A stretch of 64,000 bases of DNA from an uncultured Eubacteriales bacterium (GCA_902765005.1 CACWYB010000010.1:1-64000), one strand, 5' to 3'; shown: positions 1-8,714, counted from the stretch's first letter. The notes: generated by a model from the letters alone, not told the origin. Numbers and translations are program-made.

Positions 1-255
1 GATCCGATACTCCGGGATCTCGTCAAAGGTCTCCTCCGCGGCGCACAGATACCGCATGCGGCTCATGGCGTCGTCGGACCAGGCAAAGTCCACCAGCCGC
101 GCTCCGGCGTCGTAGGCGGCCTGGGCGCAGAGCCGGGCGAAGGGAGCCTGGTCCACCTGGCTGGTGATGACCATGTTCTGGCCCTTCTGCACGTTCACGC
201 CCACCCGCACCAGCAGATCGGCGTATTCCTTCAGTTTGTCTTCAAATGTATGCAT
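1..255 (-). CDS. M29 family aminopeptidase, N-terminal part (runs off the window)
   Basis: Only the first 85 codons are present; the gene continues beyond base 1. The protein begins MHTFEDKLKEYADLLVRVGV and continues with the GQNMVITSQVDQ and AAYDAGARLVDFAWSDD segments typical of the N-terminal domain of thermophilic-type (AmpS/PepS, M29) metallo-aminopeptidases, which trim N-terminal residues from peptides in the cytoplasm. The metal-binding C-terminal domain is outside the window. The start at 255 is preceded by an AAAGGG ribosome site. It lies 75 bp downstream of the transporter gene on the same strand and may be co-transcribed. The call rests on recognised N-terminal sequence only. Confidence 0.85.
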   Translation of the reverse strand, partial: MHTFEDKLKEYADLLVRVGVNVQKGQNMVITSQVDQAPFARLCAQAAYDAGARLVDFAWSDDAMSRMRYLCAAEETFDEIPEYRI

Positions 256-330
256 TTTTCATTCCCTTTCTGATTTTTTTGCACGGTATGGCCGCGTGCG
301 CTCCATCCCCGCAGGATTCGGCAGACGGAA

Positions 331-1697
331 TCACTCCACAGACGCCCGGTTCAGGCTCTTCTGCTTGGAGGAGACGACCAGGAACACGAAGCCCAAGGCA
401 AAGAACACGGCCAGGGACGCCACGGCGATGTTGATGGTGCCGCCGGCCAGCTTGACCCAGGCGATGACGGCGGACCCCAGGAAGGAAGCGCCCTTGGAGC
501 CCAGGCGATGACGGCGGACCCCAGGAAGGAAGCGCCCTTGGAGAAGATGTCGTAGATGCCGAAATACTCGCCGGAGTTCTCGGGCGGGATGATCTTGGAG
601 TAGTAGGACCGGGACAGGGACTGGATGGACCCCTGGAAGCAGCCCACGCCGAAGGCCAGGATGCCGAAGTCCAGCAGGGTGCGGAGCGTCAGGGCATAGA
701 GGCAGACGGCAAAGTAGCCCGCGATGCACACCAGGATGAGGGGCACGGTCCGATACTTCTTGCTGAGCTTGGCGAAGACCAGCGAGCCGATCCAGGCCAC
801 CACCTGGGTGGCCAGCAGGAACACCACCTGGCCCACGGTGTTGAGGCCCAGGTCGGTGCCGATGTTGATGCAGTTATCGATGATGGTGCCCACGCCGTCG
901 ATGTAGAGGAAGAAGGCGATGAGGAAGAAGAGAACCTTCTTGTCCCGGACGGCGATCTTTTTGATGGTGCTGAAGATCTGCCTGAACACGGCGGCGACGG
1001 AGGTGCGGGCGGCGTCCACGTAGTTCTTCTGCGTATAGTTCCGGATGAGGGGCAGGGTGACCAGCAGCCACCAGGCGCCGGTGACCACAAAGCCGATGAT
1101 CCGGCCCACCATGGCCGGGAACAGGGGATTCTTCAAGATCCCGCCGCCGCCCCCCAGGATGTAGGCCACCATGGCCACCAGGAAGGGGATGCAGGAGCCG
1201 ATATAGCCCCAGGCGTAGCCGTAGGAGGAGACCTCGTCCATGCGGCCCTCGGTGGTCACGTCGTTGAGCATGGAATCATAGAAGGTCAGGGAGGCCTGAT
1301 AGAGGATCTTGGTCAGCACGTAGACGATGAGGAACACCATCCAGCTCCAGGCGAAGCTGTTGAGTACGCAGCCCACCACCCCGGCGGCCACGGTGGTCTG
1401 GAAGAAGATCTTCTTTGTCTCCTTCCGATCCGCCAAAGCGCCCAGGACGGGCCCCAGCAGCGCCACGATGACCGTGACCACGGAGATGGCGATGGCATAG
1501 TAGGCCGTGGCCTGGTCGCCGGTGATCTGCCCCGGGTTGGTGCCGATGGCCAGCTCCTTGAACCAGATGGGAATCAGGGAGCAGGCAAGCATGGTGTAGG
1601 CCGAGTTGCCCACGTCGTACAGCACCCAAGAGAATTCCTGAGCCGTCAGGCCCCGGAACACCTTGGTCTTGTTGAGCCAGTTGAATAGACCTTTCAT
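331..1697 (-). pseudogene. UMF1/Atg22-type MFS transporter, frameshifted by a 44-bp tandem duplication
   Basis: A polytopic membrane protein of the UMF1/Atg22-like branch of the major facilitator superfamily (FSWVLYDVGNSAYTM near the start; GSIQSLSRSYYSKIIPP in the second half). The start at 1697 has an AAGGGG site 7 nt upstream. At 456-543 a 44-bp segment occurs twice in tandem; 44 is not a multiple of three, so after FSKGASFLGSAVIAW the frame shifts into a proline/serine-rich tail stopping at 351. Removing one copy restores a 440-residue protein ending in a final hydrophobic helix (TINIAVASLAVFFALGFVF) with its stop at 331. The rest of the gene is intact, so the lesion is recent or an assembly artefact. 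The substrate is unknown. Confidence 0.85.
456..543. repeat. Perfect 44-bp tandem duplication
   Basis: Bases 456-499 and 500-543 are identical (each begins CCCAGGCGATGACGG and ends CGCCCTTGGAG). The duplication lies in the transporter coding region and shifts its frame by two. Confidence 0.97.
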
Positions 1698-1918
1698 AAC
1701 CATTCCCCTTATGGTCAAGATTCGGGAACATTCCCTTTTCATTAAGCCACAAATCGCTCACTAACACAAGGGGAAATTTCCAAAACCGCAAAAAGCTTTT
1801 CTTCAAATGGGCTTCCTGTCTGCTTTGGGTTTTCGCTGACTACTTCCGGCGAAACCATCCTTCTTCCTTTTTCGTGTGCTATGCTCCGCTCAAACCTAAA
1901 AAGAAAGGGGGTATCCCA

Positions 1919-2944
1919 TTGTTGCGTTCCTTGCGCATGCTCATCCTGACCATCCTTATCACCCTATCCATCCCCGTGATCCGCTGCGGGTCCACCCCGG
2001 CCGCCGCCCCGACCCTGGCCGGGCAAACGCCGCTGAAGGTGGAGGTCCGCCTCCAGCCCATCGTGGGGGAAGCCTCCGCCGCGCCAACCCTCTCCCCCGC
2101 CACCGCTTCTCCCTCCCCTTCCCCTACCGCCGAGCCCACGCCCTTCTCCCTCTACTATGTGAGCGACACCCAGGTGTATGCCTACAAGTACCCCAGCGTG
2201 TACAAGAAGATGTTCGCGTACATGGCCAACACCTACCAGGAGCAGAACTGCATCGGGGTGCTGATGACCGGGGATCTGGTGGACAACCGAAAGGAGCCGC
2301 GGCACTGGAACAACGCCAAGGCCGCCATCGGCCTCCTCGAAGGGAAGCTGCCCTTCTGGTGCGTGGCGGGGAACCACGACGTGGGGGCGGACAAGCCCGA
2401 GTACAACACCTATCTCTCCTACGGTTTCTGCGCGGCGAAGGCCGCGGGGCAGCTCTATAAGGACGGGGTCTGCTGGTTTGACACCTTCACCGCCGCGGGG
2501 CAGGATTTTCTGCTGCTGGGCATCGGCTGGCAGGGGGATAAAGAGTATCTTGGCTGGGCGCAGGAGGTGATCCAAAGCCACCCGGACCACGACGTCATCC
2601 TCCTGGTCCACAGCTTCCTGACGGAGCAGGGCGGGCTGACCGGCACGGGAAAGACCCTGGAGGAGGCCCTTTTGGCGGGCAACCCCAACGTGCGGCTGGT
2701 CCTCTGCGGCCATAACGACGGCTCCGCCCGCTGGGAGCGGACCTATGAGGACGGGCATCGGGTGAACGCCCTCATGTACAACTTCCAGGACGACAAGAAA
2801 AACGGCCTGGGGTACCTGAGGGTGCTGACCTTCGACCCCAAGGACCGGTCCCTGTACGTGACCACCTACTCCCCCTGGTTCGACGACTACGACTACTACA
2901 AGGACACCTCCCGGGACACCTTCCTGCTGGAGGGCGCCTGGTAA
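1919..2944 (+). CDS. Secreted calcineurin-like metallophosphoesterase
   Basis: The 341-residue protein starts at TTG 1919, chosen because AAAGGGGG lies 7 nt upstream and a hydrophobic signal sequence (MLILTILITLSIPVI) follows directly. After a Pro/Ala/Thr-rich spacer comes a metallophosphoesterase domain with metal-ligand motifs in order: YVSDTQ, MTGDLVDN, VAGNHDVG, LLVHSF and CGHNDG. The first motif has Gln where the family usually has His. Such enzymes hydrolyse phosphomono- or diesters outside the membrane; the substrate cannot be read from sequence. It stands alone, between the divergent transporter and the convergent PIG-L gene. The VIRC at the end of the signal is a poor lipobox, so secretion rather than lipidation is assumed. 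Confidence 0.85.
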   Translation: MLRSLRMLILTILITLSIPVIRCGSTPAAAPTLAGQTPLKVEVRLQPIVGEASAAPTLSPATASPSPSPTAEPTPFSLYYVSDTQVYAYKYPSVYKKMFAYMANTYQEQNCIGVLMTGDLVDNRKEPRHWNNAKAAIGLLEGKLPFWCVAGNHDVGADKPEYNTYLSYGFCAAKAAGQLYKDGVCWFDTFTAAGQDFLLLGIGWQGDKEYLGWAQEVIQSHPDHDVILLVHSFLTEQGGLTGTGKTLEEALLAGNPNVRLVLCGHNDGSARWERTYEDGHRVNALMYNFQDDKKNGLGYLRVLTFDPKDRSLYVTTYSPWFDDYDYYKDTSRDTFLLEGAW

Positions 2945-2949
2945 CCTTC

Positions 2950-2982
2950 AGTCTGTTGAAAAACTGCGTTTTTCAACAGACT
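2950..2982. terminator. 15-bp hairpin just after the metallophosphoesterase
   Basis: Perfect inverted repeat, arms 2950-2964 and 2968-2982, loop TGC, starting 6 nt after the stop codon. The arms contain an A-tract and a T-tract next to the loop. There is no U-run after the stem, so it may act as a 3'-end hairpin rather than a classic terminator. Confidence 0.6.
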
Positions 2983-3233
2983 GGGCTCCGCCTTCGCTTC
3001 GCATCCAGGGCCGCCTATAAACCCAGGGTTTACCGGGCGGCGGCTCTGCAAGGGGTGAGATTCACCGCACATGTCGCTGAATCTCACACATATATAGCCG
3101 TCCGTTCTTCCTCCTCTGTTTTGCGCGGCAAAGCGAAGCTTTTTGTATGATGCATACCGTTGCGACGCTGCACCGCTCTCGTGTTGTTCAGCGTGTGATA
3201 GTGTACCGATAAAAGGCTGTCTTTTTGACAAGC
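2983..3233. other. Intergenic region with two more hairpins, no convincing gene
   Basis: About 250 bp between convergent genes. It contains an imperfect GC-rich hairpin around 3010-3042 (GCCGCC pairing with GGCGGC, TAAACCC with GGGTTTA) and a clean 10-bp stem at 3055-3064/3078-3087 (GTGAGATTCA). Downstream sequence to 3233 shows no coding pattern or promoter that I trust. Confidence 0.5.
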
Positions 3234-3259
3234 AAAGCCCCGCTTGACGGCGGGGCTTT
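3234..3259 (-). terminator. Hairpin terminator of the PIG-L gene
   Basis: Arms AAAGCCCCGC (3234-3243) and GCGGGGCTTT (3250-3259) with a 6-nt loop, 7 bp past the PIG-L stop codon. Three U residues end the stem on the minus strand. Confidence 0.7.
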
Positions 3260-3266
3260 GGTGTGT

Positions 3267-4781
3267 TTATTGCCGATGGCGGCGGCGGGCGCGGCGAAGC
3301 TGGCGCAAAAGGATCGAAGCGGCCAGCAGGGCGACGACGGTGCCGGCGAGAAGGGCCGCCCGATCCGCGGCCCAGGCGGTGGCCCCGGCTGCCTTGTCCC
3401 ACAGGCTGGGCTCGGGAGAAAGGGTCGGGTCCGGCACAGGGCCTTTGGTGGGGCCGGGCGTCGGCTCCGGGGTGGCTGTGGGGGCCGGCGTGGAGTCCGG
3501 GGTCGGGGTGGCCTCAGGGCTGGGCTCCAAAGAGGGCTCCGGCTCAGGCGCCGGGGACGTCAGGGCGCTGACCAGATCCTTTGGGTCGATGTGCTCAAAC
3601 ATGTCGTTTTGGGTATCCGGGCCAAGGGTGGACCAGGTGAGGCCAAACTGGCGGATGTCCCCCCGGACGGCTCGGGAGGCGCCGGGTCGGAAGGGCGTTT
3701 TCAGCTGGGTTTTGTGCTCCTGAAAGGCCTTGCGGGCCACCTCCAGGGCGCTACGGCCCCCGTAGGAGCCCAGGGACTGGTGGATGGGCAAATCGATGGT
3801 GCTGATGCCCTGGGCAAAGTGCTGGTAGACCTTTTGAACGGTCCACACCCCGTAGGCCGCCGCGGATTCCGGATCGAAATCCGGGTCCGCCGCCAGGGAA
3901 ACGGCGTCGAAGGCGGCGTTGGCGGACATCTTGTGCTGCCAGTGGCCATACTCCCCGTTCTTCGGGTCCTGGGTCACCACCACCAGGGGCCGAATCCGCC
4001 GGTACAGGCGCACGAGGGACAGGGTCACGTCCTCCTGTTTACACTTGTTTTTTTCGCTCCGGGGGGAATTCTGAGGGATATCCGGGAAGCCCAGGAAGTA
4101 GGGATGGTTCAAAAAGCCCCCCACCCACAGGCTGTTGACGCATTCATGGGCCCGCTCGAAGTTGGGCAGGGTCATGTAGACCACGGTGCCCGTGTACCCC
4201 TGCTCATGGCCGTAGAGAGGGTACACGGCCCCGAGAAAGACCCACTCGTCGTCCGGGTGGGTGGCCACCAGGAGGAAGTCCGTTTTCTCCAGCTGATCCT
4301 GAAGCTGGGGCACCGACTCGGGCAGGGGCCCGGGGCCATAGATGCGGGCTTCGCACAAGCGCACATCCTCCCCAAAGGGCTGCAGACAAACGGTCCGGCA
4401 GCCGGGCTCCAGGGGGATGGTGAGGACCAGGGCGGCGGTGTCCACCACCTTCACCTTCAGGGGCAGGCCCCGCTCTCCCCGCTGCCAGAGGGTGAACAGG
4501 GAATGGAGCTGAGACAGGCGCAGAAACAGGGTGCCCGCCTCCTCCGGGCACCGGATGAGCAGCTGCTCCCCGGCCTTTACGGTGTAGGCGCTGCGGCTCC
4601 GGCCGTCGAACATCATGTAGCCGGGAAAGTTGGTCGAGCCGGAGTAGGTGTAGACGCAGGAGACGGAAAGGTCCTTTGCCTCCGCCGTTTCCTCCTCCCC
4701 CCTGGCCCCGGGAGCGAAGCAGCAGAGCAGCAGCAAAGCAAGGCACAGACAGGCCTGTCGAACGCCTTTGCTCCCCCTCAT
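3267..4781 (-). CDS. Exported, membrane-anchored PIG-L family deacetylase
   Basis: A 504-residue protein with an N-terminal signal peptide (LCLALLLLCCFAPGARG), an unassigned N-terminal region, then a PIG-L/LmbE domain with the zinc motif ATHPDDEW near residue 175 and the second motif GHWQHK. PIG-L enzymes are zinc de-N-acetylases acting on N-acetylglucosaminyl or similar amide substrates. The C-terminal third is a proline/threonine-rich stalk of PTPTP type, a transmembrane helix (ALLAGTVVALLAASILL) and a basic tail, so the catalytic domain should face outward. The start has GGGAGG upstream and a good promoter at 4817-4845. It appears monocistronic. The substrate, glycan or otherwise, is unknown. 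Confidence 0.88.
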   Translation of the reverse strand: MRGSKGVRQACLCLALLLLCCFAPGARGEEETAEAKDLSVSCVYTYSGSTNFPGYMMFDGRSRSAYTVKAGEQLLIRCPEEAGTLFLRLSQLHSLFTLWQRGERGLPLKVKVVDTAALVLTIPLEPGCRTVCLQPFGEDVRLCEARIYGPGPLPESVPQLQDQLEKTDFLLVATHPDDEWVFLGAVYPLYGHEQGYTGTVVYMTLPNFERAHECVNSLWVGGFLNHPYFLGFPDIPQNSPRSEKNKCKQEDVTLSLVRLYRRIRPLVVVTQDPKNGEYGHWQHKMSANAAFDAVSLAADPDFDPESAAAYGVWTVQKVYQHFAQGISTIDLPIHQSLGSYGGRSALEVARKAFQEHKTQLKTPFRPGASRAVRGDIRQFGLTWSTLGPDTQNDMFEHIDPKDLVSALTSPAPEPEPSLEPSPEATPTPDSTPAPTATPEPTPGPTKGPVPDPTLSPEPSLWDKAAGATAWAADRAALLAGTVVALLAASILLRQLRRARRRHRQ

Positions 4782-4816
4782 GCTCTTTCCTCCCGCGAAT
4801 GGTGTAGATTAGATAG

Positions 4817-4845
4817 AGTATACCACCAACCGCCCCGCCCCGCAA
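4817..4845 (-). promoter_or_regulatory. Sigma-A-type promoter of the PIG-L gene
   Basis: Read on the minus strand: TTGCGG (4840-4845), 17-bp spacer, TATACT (4817-4822), about 35 bp upstream of the PIG-L start. Confidence 0.7.
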
Positions 4846-4863
4846 CGGTCCGGGCCGGAACAA

Positions 4864-4892
4864 AAAAGGCGCGGCGTTCGGCCGCGTCTTTT
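4864..4892 (-). terminator. Intrinsic terminator of the cyclophilin gene
   Basis: A 12-bp stem with one G-U pair (4864-4875/4881-4892) and loop GTTCG, followed on the minus strand by a run of six U residues. It lies 13 bp past the stop codon. Confidence 0.85.
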
Positions 4893-4904
4893 GAAAAGCA
4901 GAAA

Positions 4905-5594
4905 CTATTTGCCGGGGAGCTTTTCGGGCTCACCGTATTCCACGCCCCAGGTCTCCACCCGAACGGTCTCCATGATCTGGTCCTTGTAGGGCTTATCGTT
5001 GGAATCGGTGGTGGTCATGGCGATCTTGTCCACCACATCCATGCCGGAGATCACCCGGCCGAAGGCGGCGTACTGGCCGTCCAGATAGGTGCCGTCCTGG
5101 TGCATGATGAAGAACTGGCTGCCGGCGCTGTCATAGGAACGGGCGCGGGCCATGGACAGCACGCCCCGAACATGGGAGATGTTGTTGTTCACGCCGTTGG
5201 CCGCGAACTCGCCCTTGATGGAATAGCCGGGGCCGCCGGTGCCTCTGCCCTCCGGGTCGCCGCCCTGGATCATGAAGCCGTTGATGACCCGATGGAAAAT
5301 GAGGCCGTCATAAAAGCCGCCGTTGGCCAGGGAAATGAAATTCTTCACGCTCTCGGGGGCGGTTTCGGGGTAGAGCTCCAACTCGATGACGCCGCCGTCC
5401 TGCATGGTGATGGTGGCAATGGGATGGGTCTTGTCCACTTCTGTTTCCTCCTTTGTTTCTGTTTCTTCCGGGGCCGCCTGGGCAACCGGCTCCGCTTCCT
5501 TTGCCGCATCAACAGAGGACGCGGGGGCCTTCGCTGCGCAGCCCAAAGCCAGGAGCAGCAAGCCCGCCAACAGCAGCACGATGGTTTTCTTCAC
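4905..5594 (-). CDS. Cyclophilin-type peptidyl-prolyl isomerase lipoprotein
   Basis: Translation is placed at GTG 5594, 11 nt after AAGGAG; a GTG four codons earlier overlaps the ribosome site. The 229-residue product begins MKKTIVLLLAGLLLLALGC, a lipoprotein signal with lipobox LALGC, then an acidic linker and a complete cyclophilin domain (FHRVINGFMIQGGDP, GVLSMARA, SQFFIM, FGRVISGMDVVDKIA). It should catalyse cis-trans isomerisation of prolyl bonds in exported proteins at the outer face of the membrane. It follows the LysR gene by 27 bp, so the two may be co-transcribed, and ends in a clear terminator. Confidence 0.93.
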   Translation of the reverse strand: MKKTIVLLLAGLLLLALGCAAKAPASSVDAAKEAEPVAQAAPEETETKEETEVDKTHPIATITMQDGGVIELELYPETAPESVKNFISLANGGFYDGLIFHRVINGFMIQGGDPEGRGTGGPGYSIKGEFAANGVNNNISHVRGVLSMARARSYDSAGSQFFIMHQDGTYLDGQYAAFGRVISGMDVVDKIAMTTTDSNDKPYKDQIMETVRVETWGVEYGEPEKLPGK

Positions 5595-5621
5595 AGTCGA
5601 TTCCACTCCTTACGTTGATGA

Positions 5622-6554
5622 TCAGAGCTCGCTCTCCTCCGGGGCGGAGGTGATGTCCCCCAGGTCCAGCTGAAAGGCTTCGGCCAGGACGTTGAGGAAG
5701 TTGTTGACCACCTGGGAGCGGTAGTTCCCCCGCTGAGCCAGCAGGCAGAACTGAGAAGCGAGGGGCGCCCCGTCGCTGATGGGCTTGACGGCCATGCCCT
5801 CGGTGTCGATGGCCTGGGTGGCCATCTCGGACACCAGCGCCACGGCCAGGCCTGCCCGGGCCAGGCGCACGGACACATCGGGCCGGCTGCTCAGGGCCTT
5901 GAGGTAGACCCCCGCGTCCTTTGCCTTGAAGGCGGAAAGGACGGGGCCCTGATACAGCTCCTCCATGGCCAGCGGCACGTTGGACAGCTGATTGATGGTG
6001 ACGGAATCCTTCTTGACCTTGTCCAGCAGACCCGCGCCGGGCTTATACAGGGCCATGGTGGGGGTGGGGCGGGCATAGAGCAGCTTTACGTTTTCGGGGA
6101 CTTCGCCCACGGTTTTGAGTATGGCCACCTCCACGATGCCGTTCTGCAGCATCTTGTAGAGGTCCTGGGCGCTGGCTTCCAGAAACTTGATTTCCGTCTG
6201 GGGATATTTTTCGGCGAAGGCCTGCAGCAGATCGGCGATCTTGCCGCCGGAGACGGAAGGGCTGACGCCCAGGCGGAGCATGCCCTTCTGACCGGAGAAG
6301 CCGCTGGCGATCTCGTTCTTGGCCGCCTGCTCGATCTCGCACATGCGCTTGGCCTTCTGATACAGGATCATGCCCGCGTCGGTGAGCTCCAGCCGCCTGG
6401 AGCCGCGGAAGAAGAGCCGGGTGCCGTATTTTTGCTCCATGGCCTTGATCTGGTTGCTCAGGGCCGGCTGGGCGATGTGAAGCTTGCGGGCCGCCGCCGT
6501 AAGGCTGCCCTCTTCCACGATGGTGATGTAATTGAAATAGTACTGAAGATTCAT
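5622..6554 (-). CDS. LysR-family transcriptional regulator
   Basis: A 310-residue protein with the N-terminal winged helix-turn-helix of the LysR family (MNLQYYFNYITIVEEGSLTA, AARKLHIAQPALSNQIKAME) and a C-terminal effector-binding domain. The start at 6554 has GGAGG 6 nt upstream. It is divergent from the Lgt-like/MFS/GH2 operon with about 150 bp between them, the usual arrangement for a LysR protein controlling the divergent genes and itself, though it could equally act on the downstream cyclophilin. The effector is unknown. Confidence 0.93.
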   Translation of the reverse strand: MNLQYYFNYITIVEEGSLTAAARKLHIAQPALSNQIKAMEQKYGTRLFFRGSRRLELTDAGMILYQKAKRMCEIEQAAKNEIASGFSGQKGMLRLGVSPSVSGGKIADLLQAFAEKYPQTEIKFLEASAQDLYKMLQNGIVEVAILKTVGEVPENVKLLYARPTPTMALYKPGAGLLDKVKKDSVTINQLSNVPLAMEELYQGPVLSAFKAKDAGVYLKALSSRPDVSVRLARAGLAVALVSEMATQAIDTEGMAVKPISDGAPLASQFCLLAQRGNYRSQVVNNFLNVLAEAFQLDLGDITSAPEESEL

Positions 6555-6584
6555 GTCAATTCCTCCAAAGTATCGCTCGATATC

Positions 6585-6613
6585 AGTATAGCAAAATACC
6601 CCGCAAAACACAA
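6585..6613 (-). promoter_or_regulatory. Promoter of the LysR gene
   Basis: On the minus strand TTGTGT (6608-6613), 17-bp spacer, TATACT (6585-6590), 31 bp upstream of the LysR start. The -35 box is weak. Confidence 0.55.
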
Positions 6614-6650
6614 GAGGATTTTTCCTGACATGCGAAGGGTTCGGTTTTGC

Positions 6651-6679
6651 TTGCGACGGAAGAAAGGGCGTAGTATACT
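6651..6679 (+). promoter_or_regulatory. Promoter of the Lgt-like/MFS/GH2 operon
   Basis: TTGCGA (6651-6656), 17-bp spacer, TATACT (6674-6679), giving a leader of about 20 nt before the Lgt-like start. Confidence 0.7.
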
Positions 6680-6705
6680 ATATTCCATACAGGGATGAAC
6701 GGCAG

Positions 6706-7443
6706 ATGAACGGTGTATTTTCTTTTATTTTGTCATACGGGGGCATGGCCATCGTGGGCCTGCTGGCCGCGGCGGGCTGCGCCGTGGCTATCGGCCTGCA
6801 CGAGAAGCTGGACTGGCCCGTGCTCTTCCCCATCCTCTCTTTGAGCTTGCTGCCGTTATACCTGGGGGCCAAGCTCTTCGGGGTGCTGTCGCTGATGAGC
6901 TATCGAATGGGTCTGGGGCTGCCCCTTGACCTCATGAATCTCATCCGGGACAGCGGCATCGTGTTCTACGGGGGGATGCTGTTTTTCCTGCTGTCCGTAA
7001 AGCTTTCCATCAGCCGGTTCGTGCTCTTCAAGCGGGCGTCCAGCTGGGGACTGGCGGCCCTGCTCGTGCCGCTGTTCCACGGGTTCGCCCGGATCGGCTG
7101 CTACTTCGGCCGCTGCTGCTACGGGATCGAGATGAGCGGGGCGGCCTTCAGCCACTTCTTTGAGCACCGGCTGCCGGTGCAGCTGATCGAGTCCGGGTTC
7201 AACTTTTTGCTGTTTGTGGCCCTTCTGCTGCTGTATTTTTACAAAAAACAAAGCCGGGGGAAGCTGGTGCGGGGGTATCTGCTCTCCTACGCCATCTTCC
7301 GGTTTATCATCGAATACTTCCGGGGCGACGCCCTGCGGGGCGGCTTCGGGCCCCTGTCCTTCTCCCAGTGGGTGAGCCTGGGCATCCTTTTGGGGCTTCT
7401 CGCGCGGGCCCTGATCCAACAGAAACGGAGGAAAGCTGTATGA
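6706..7443 (+). CDS. Lgt-like (prolipoprotein diacylglyceryl transferase family) membrane protein
   Basis: A 245-residue polytopic membrane protein with the overall Lgt pattern: GIVFYGGMLFF, GFARIGCYFGRCCYG, RLPVQLIESGFNF and RFIIEYFRGDALRGGFGPLS. Canonical Lgt transfers diacylglycerol from phosphatidylglycerol to lipobox cysteines and has Arg-x-Gly-Asn in its signature; here the Asn is Cys (RIGCYFGRCCYG), giving a cysteine cluster. It may therefore be a paralogue with a different role, with the housekeeping lgt elsewhere. The start follows AGGGA. The next gene overlaps its stop codon (ATGA), so it is translationally coupled to a transporter and a glycosidase. Family call firm, activity uncertain. 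Confidence 0.8.
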   Translation: MNGVFSFILSYGGMAIVGLLAAAGCAVAIGLHEKLDWPVLFPILSLSLLPLYLGAKLFGVLSLMSYRMGLGLPLDLMNLIRDSGIVFYGGMLFFLLSVKLSISRFVLFKRASSWGLAALLVPLFHGFARIGCYFGRCCYGIEMSGAAFSHFFEHRLPVQLIESGFNFLLFVALLLLYFYKKQSRGKLVRGYLLSYAIFRFIIEYFRGDALRGGFGPLSFSQWVSLGILLGLLARALIQQKRRKAV

Positions 7444-8714
7444 ACAAACGGACCTGGACGGCCCTGGTTGTGATCGGGCTGGTGGGGCAGTTTGCCTGGA
7501 CCATCGAGAACATGTATTTCAACGTGTTCCTCTACAACGCCATTGCTCCGGACCCCAGGGCCATCGCCTGGATGGTGGCCCTGAGCGCGGTGGCGGCCAC
7601 GGCGACCACGCTTCTCATGGGCGCCCTGTCGGATCGGCTGGGCAAGCGGAAGGTCTTCATCTCCCTGGGCTATATCCTCTGGGGGATGAGCGTCATGGCC
7701 TTCGCCTTGCTGGCGCGGCCGGAGCGGCTGGAGGGCTTTCGCGCCGCCTACGCCCGGGGGATCCTAACGGGGCCCGTGCTGGTGGTGGTGCTGGACTGTG
7801 TGATGACCTTCTTCGGGTCCACGGCCAACGACGCCGCCTTCAACGCCTACGTGACGGACGTGACCACCCGGGAAAACCGGGGCCGGGCGGAGAGCGTGCT
7901 GGCCATTTTGCCCCTCATCTCCATGCTGGTGATCTTCGGGTTCTTCGACGGCTGGACCCAGCGGGGGGACTGGTTCGCCTTCTTCCTGTTTTTCGGCGTG
8001 CTCATGAGCGTAACGGGGCTTGTGTCATTGTGCCTGGTGAAGGACAGCGAGGGGCTGAAGCCCCGGCGTGACAGCTACGGGCGGAACCTGCTCTACGGGT
8101 TCACCCCCCAGGTGGTGAAGGGGCTGCCGGAGCTGTATCTATCGCTCCTGGCCTTCACCCTGTTTTCCATTGGGGTGCAGGTGTTCTTCCCCTACCTCAT
8201 CGTGTATTTCCAGCACTATCTGCACATGGACAACTACGCCCTCGTGCTGGGGGTGGTGCTGCTGTTCGCGTCGGCTGTCAGCGTGCTTATGGGACGGTAT
8301 CTGGACAGGTACGGCAAATTGACCTTTGTGCTGCCGGCCGCAGGGGTCATGGTGCTGGGGCTCCTGGGGCTGTACTTTGTTCGGTCCACGGCGGGGGTCA
8401 TGGTGGCCGGCGCCGTTATGATGAGCGGATATATGCTGGTGACCGCCGCCCTCTCCGCCCTCATCCGGGACTACACGCCCAAGGACAAAGCGGGCCATTT
8501 TCAGGGGGTGCGGATGGTGTTTGCCGTGGCGCTGCCCATGATCGTGGGGCCCTTCATCGGCTCGGCGGTGATCCAAAGCGGCGGGGCGGTGTATGAGGAT
8601 CTGGGCGTAGTGAAGAACGTGCCCACCCCGGCCATTTTCCTGGCGGCGGCGGTGTGCGTGGCGCTGGTAGTCCTGCCGGTGCGGGGGCTGAGCAAAAGGA
8701 GGCAGGGCAAATGA
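7440..8714 (+). CDS. MFS transporter
   Basis: A 424-residue membrane protein with about twelve hydrophobic segments and a typical MFS loop 2-3 motif (GALSDRLGKRKVF). It also has an acidic periplasmic-side segment (ENMYFNVFLYNAI) reminiscent of sugar porters of the glycoside-pentoside-hexuronide type. The start at 7440 overlaps the Lgt-like stop by ATGA and follows GGAGGA. Its stop overlaps the GH2 start the same way, so the three genes form a tight operon; import of an oligosaccharide for the downstream glycosidase is the likely role, by context. Confidence 0.88.
   Translation: MNKRTWTALVVIGLVGQFAWTIENMYFNVFLYNAIAPDPRAIAWMVALSAVAATATTLLMGALSDRLGKRKVFISLGYILWGMSVMAFALLARPERLEGFRAAYARGILTGPVLVVVLDCVMTFFGSTANDAAFNAYVTDVTTRENRGRAESVLAILPLISMLVIFGFFDGWTQRGDWFAFFLFFGVLMSVTGLVSLCLVKDSEGLKPRRDSYGRNLLYGFTPQVVKGLPELYLSLLAFTLFSIGVQVFFPYLIVYFQHYLHMDNYALVLGVVLLFASAVSVLMGRYLDRYGKLTFVLPAAGVMVLGLLGLYFVRSTAGVMVAGAVMMSGYMLVTAALSALIRDYTPKDKAGHFQGVRMVFAVALPMIVGPFIGSAVIQSGGAVYEDLGVVKNVPTPAIFLAAAVCVALVVLPVRGLSKRRQGK

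Noticed and set aside
1743-1918. Promoter for the metallophosphoesterase (TATGCT near 1879)
   Set aside because: An extended -10-like TGC TATGCT is present but no acceptable -35 was found.
3225-5618. Very long plus-strand frame across the PIG-L and cyclophilin genes
   Set aside because: It is antisense to two genes with clear motifs and start sites; long antisense frames are expected at this GC content.
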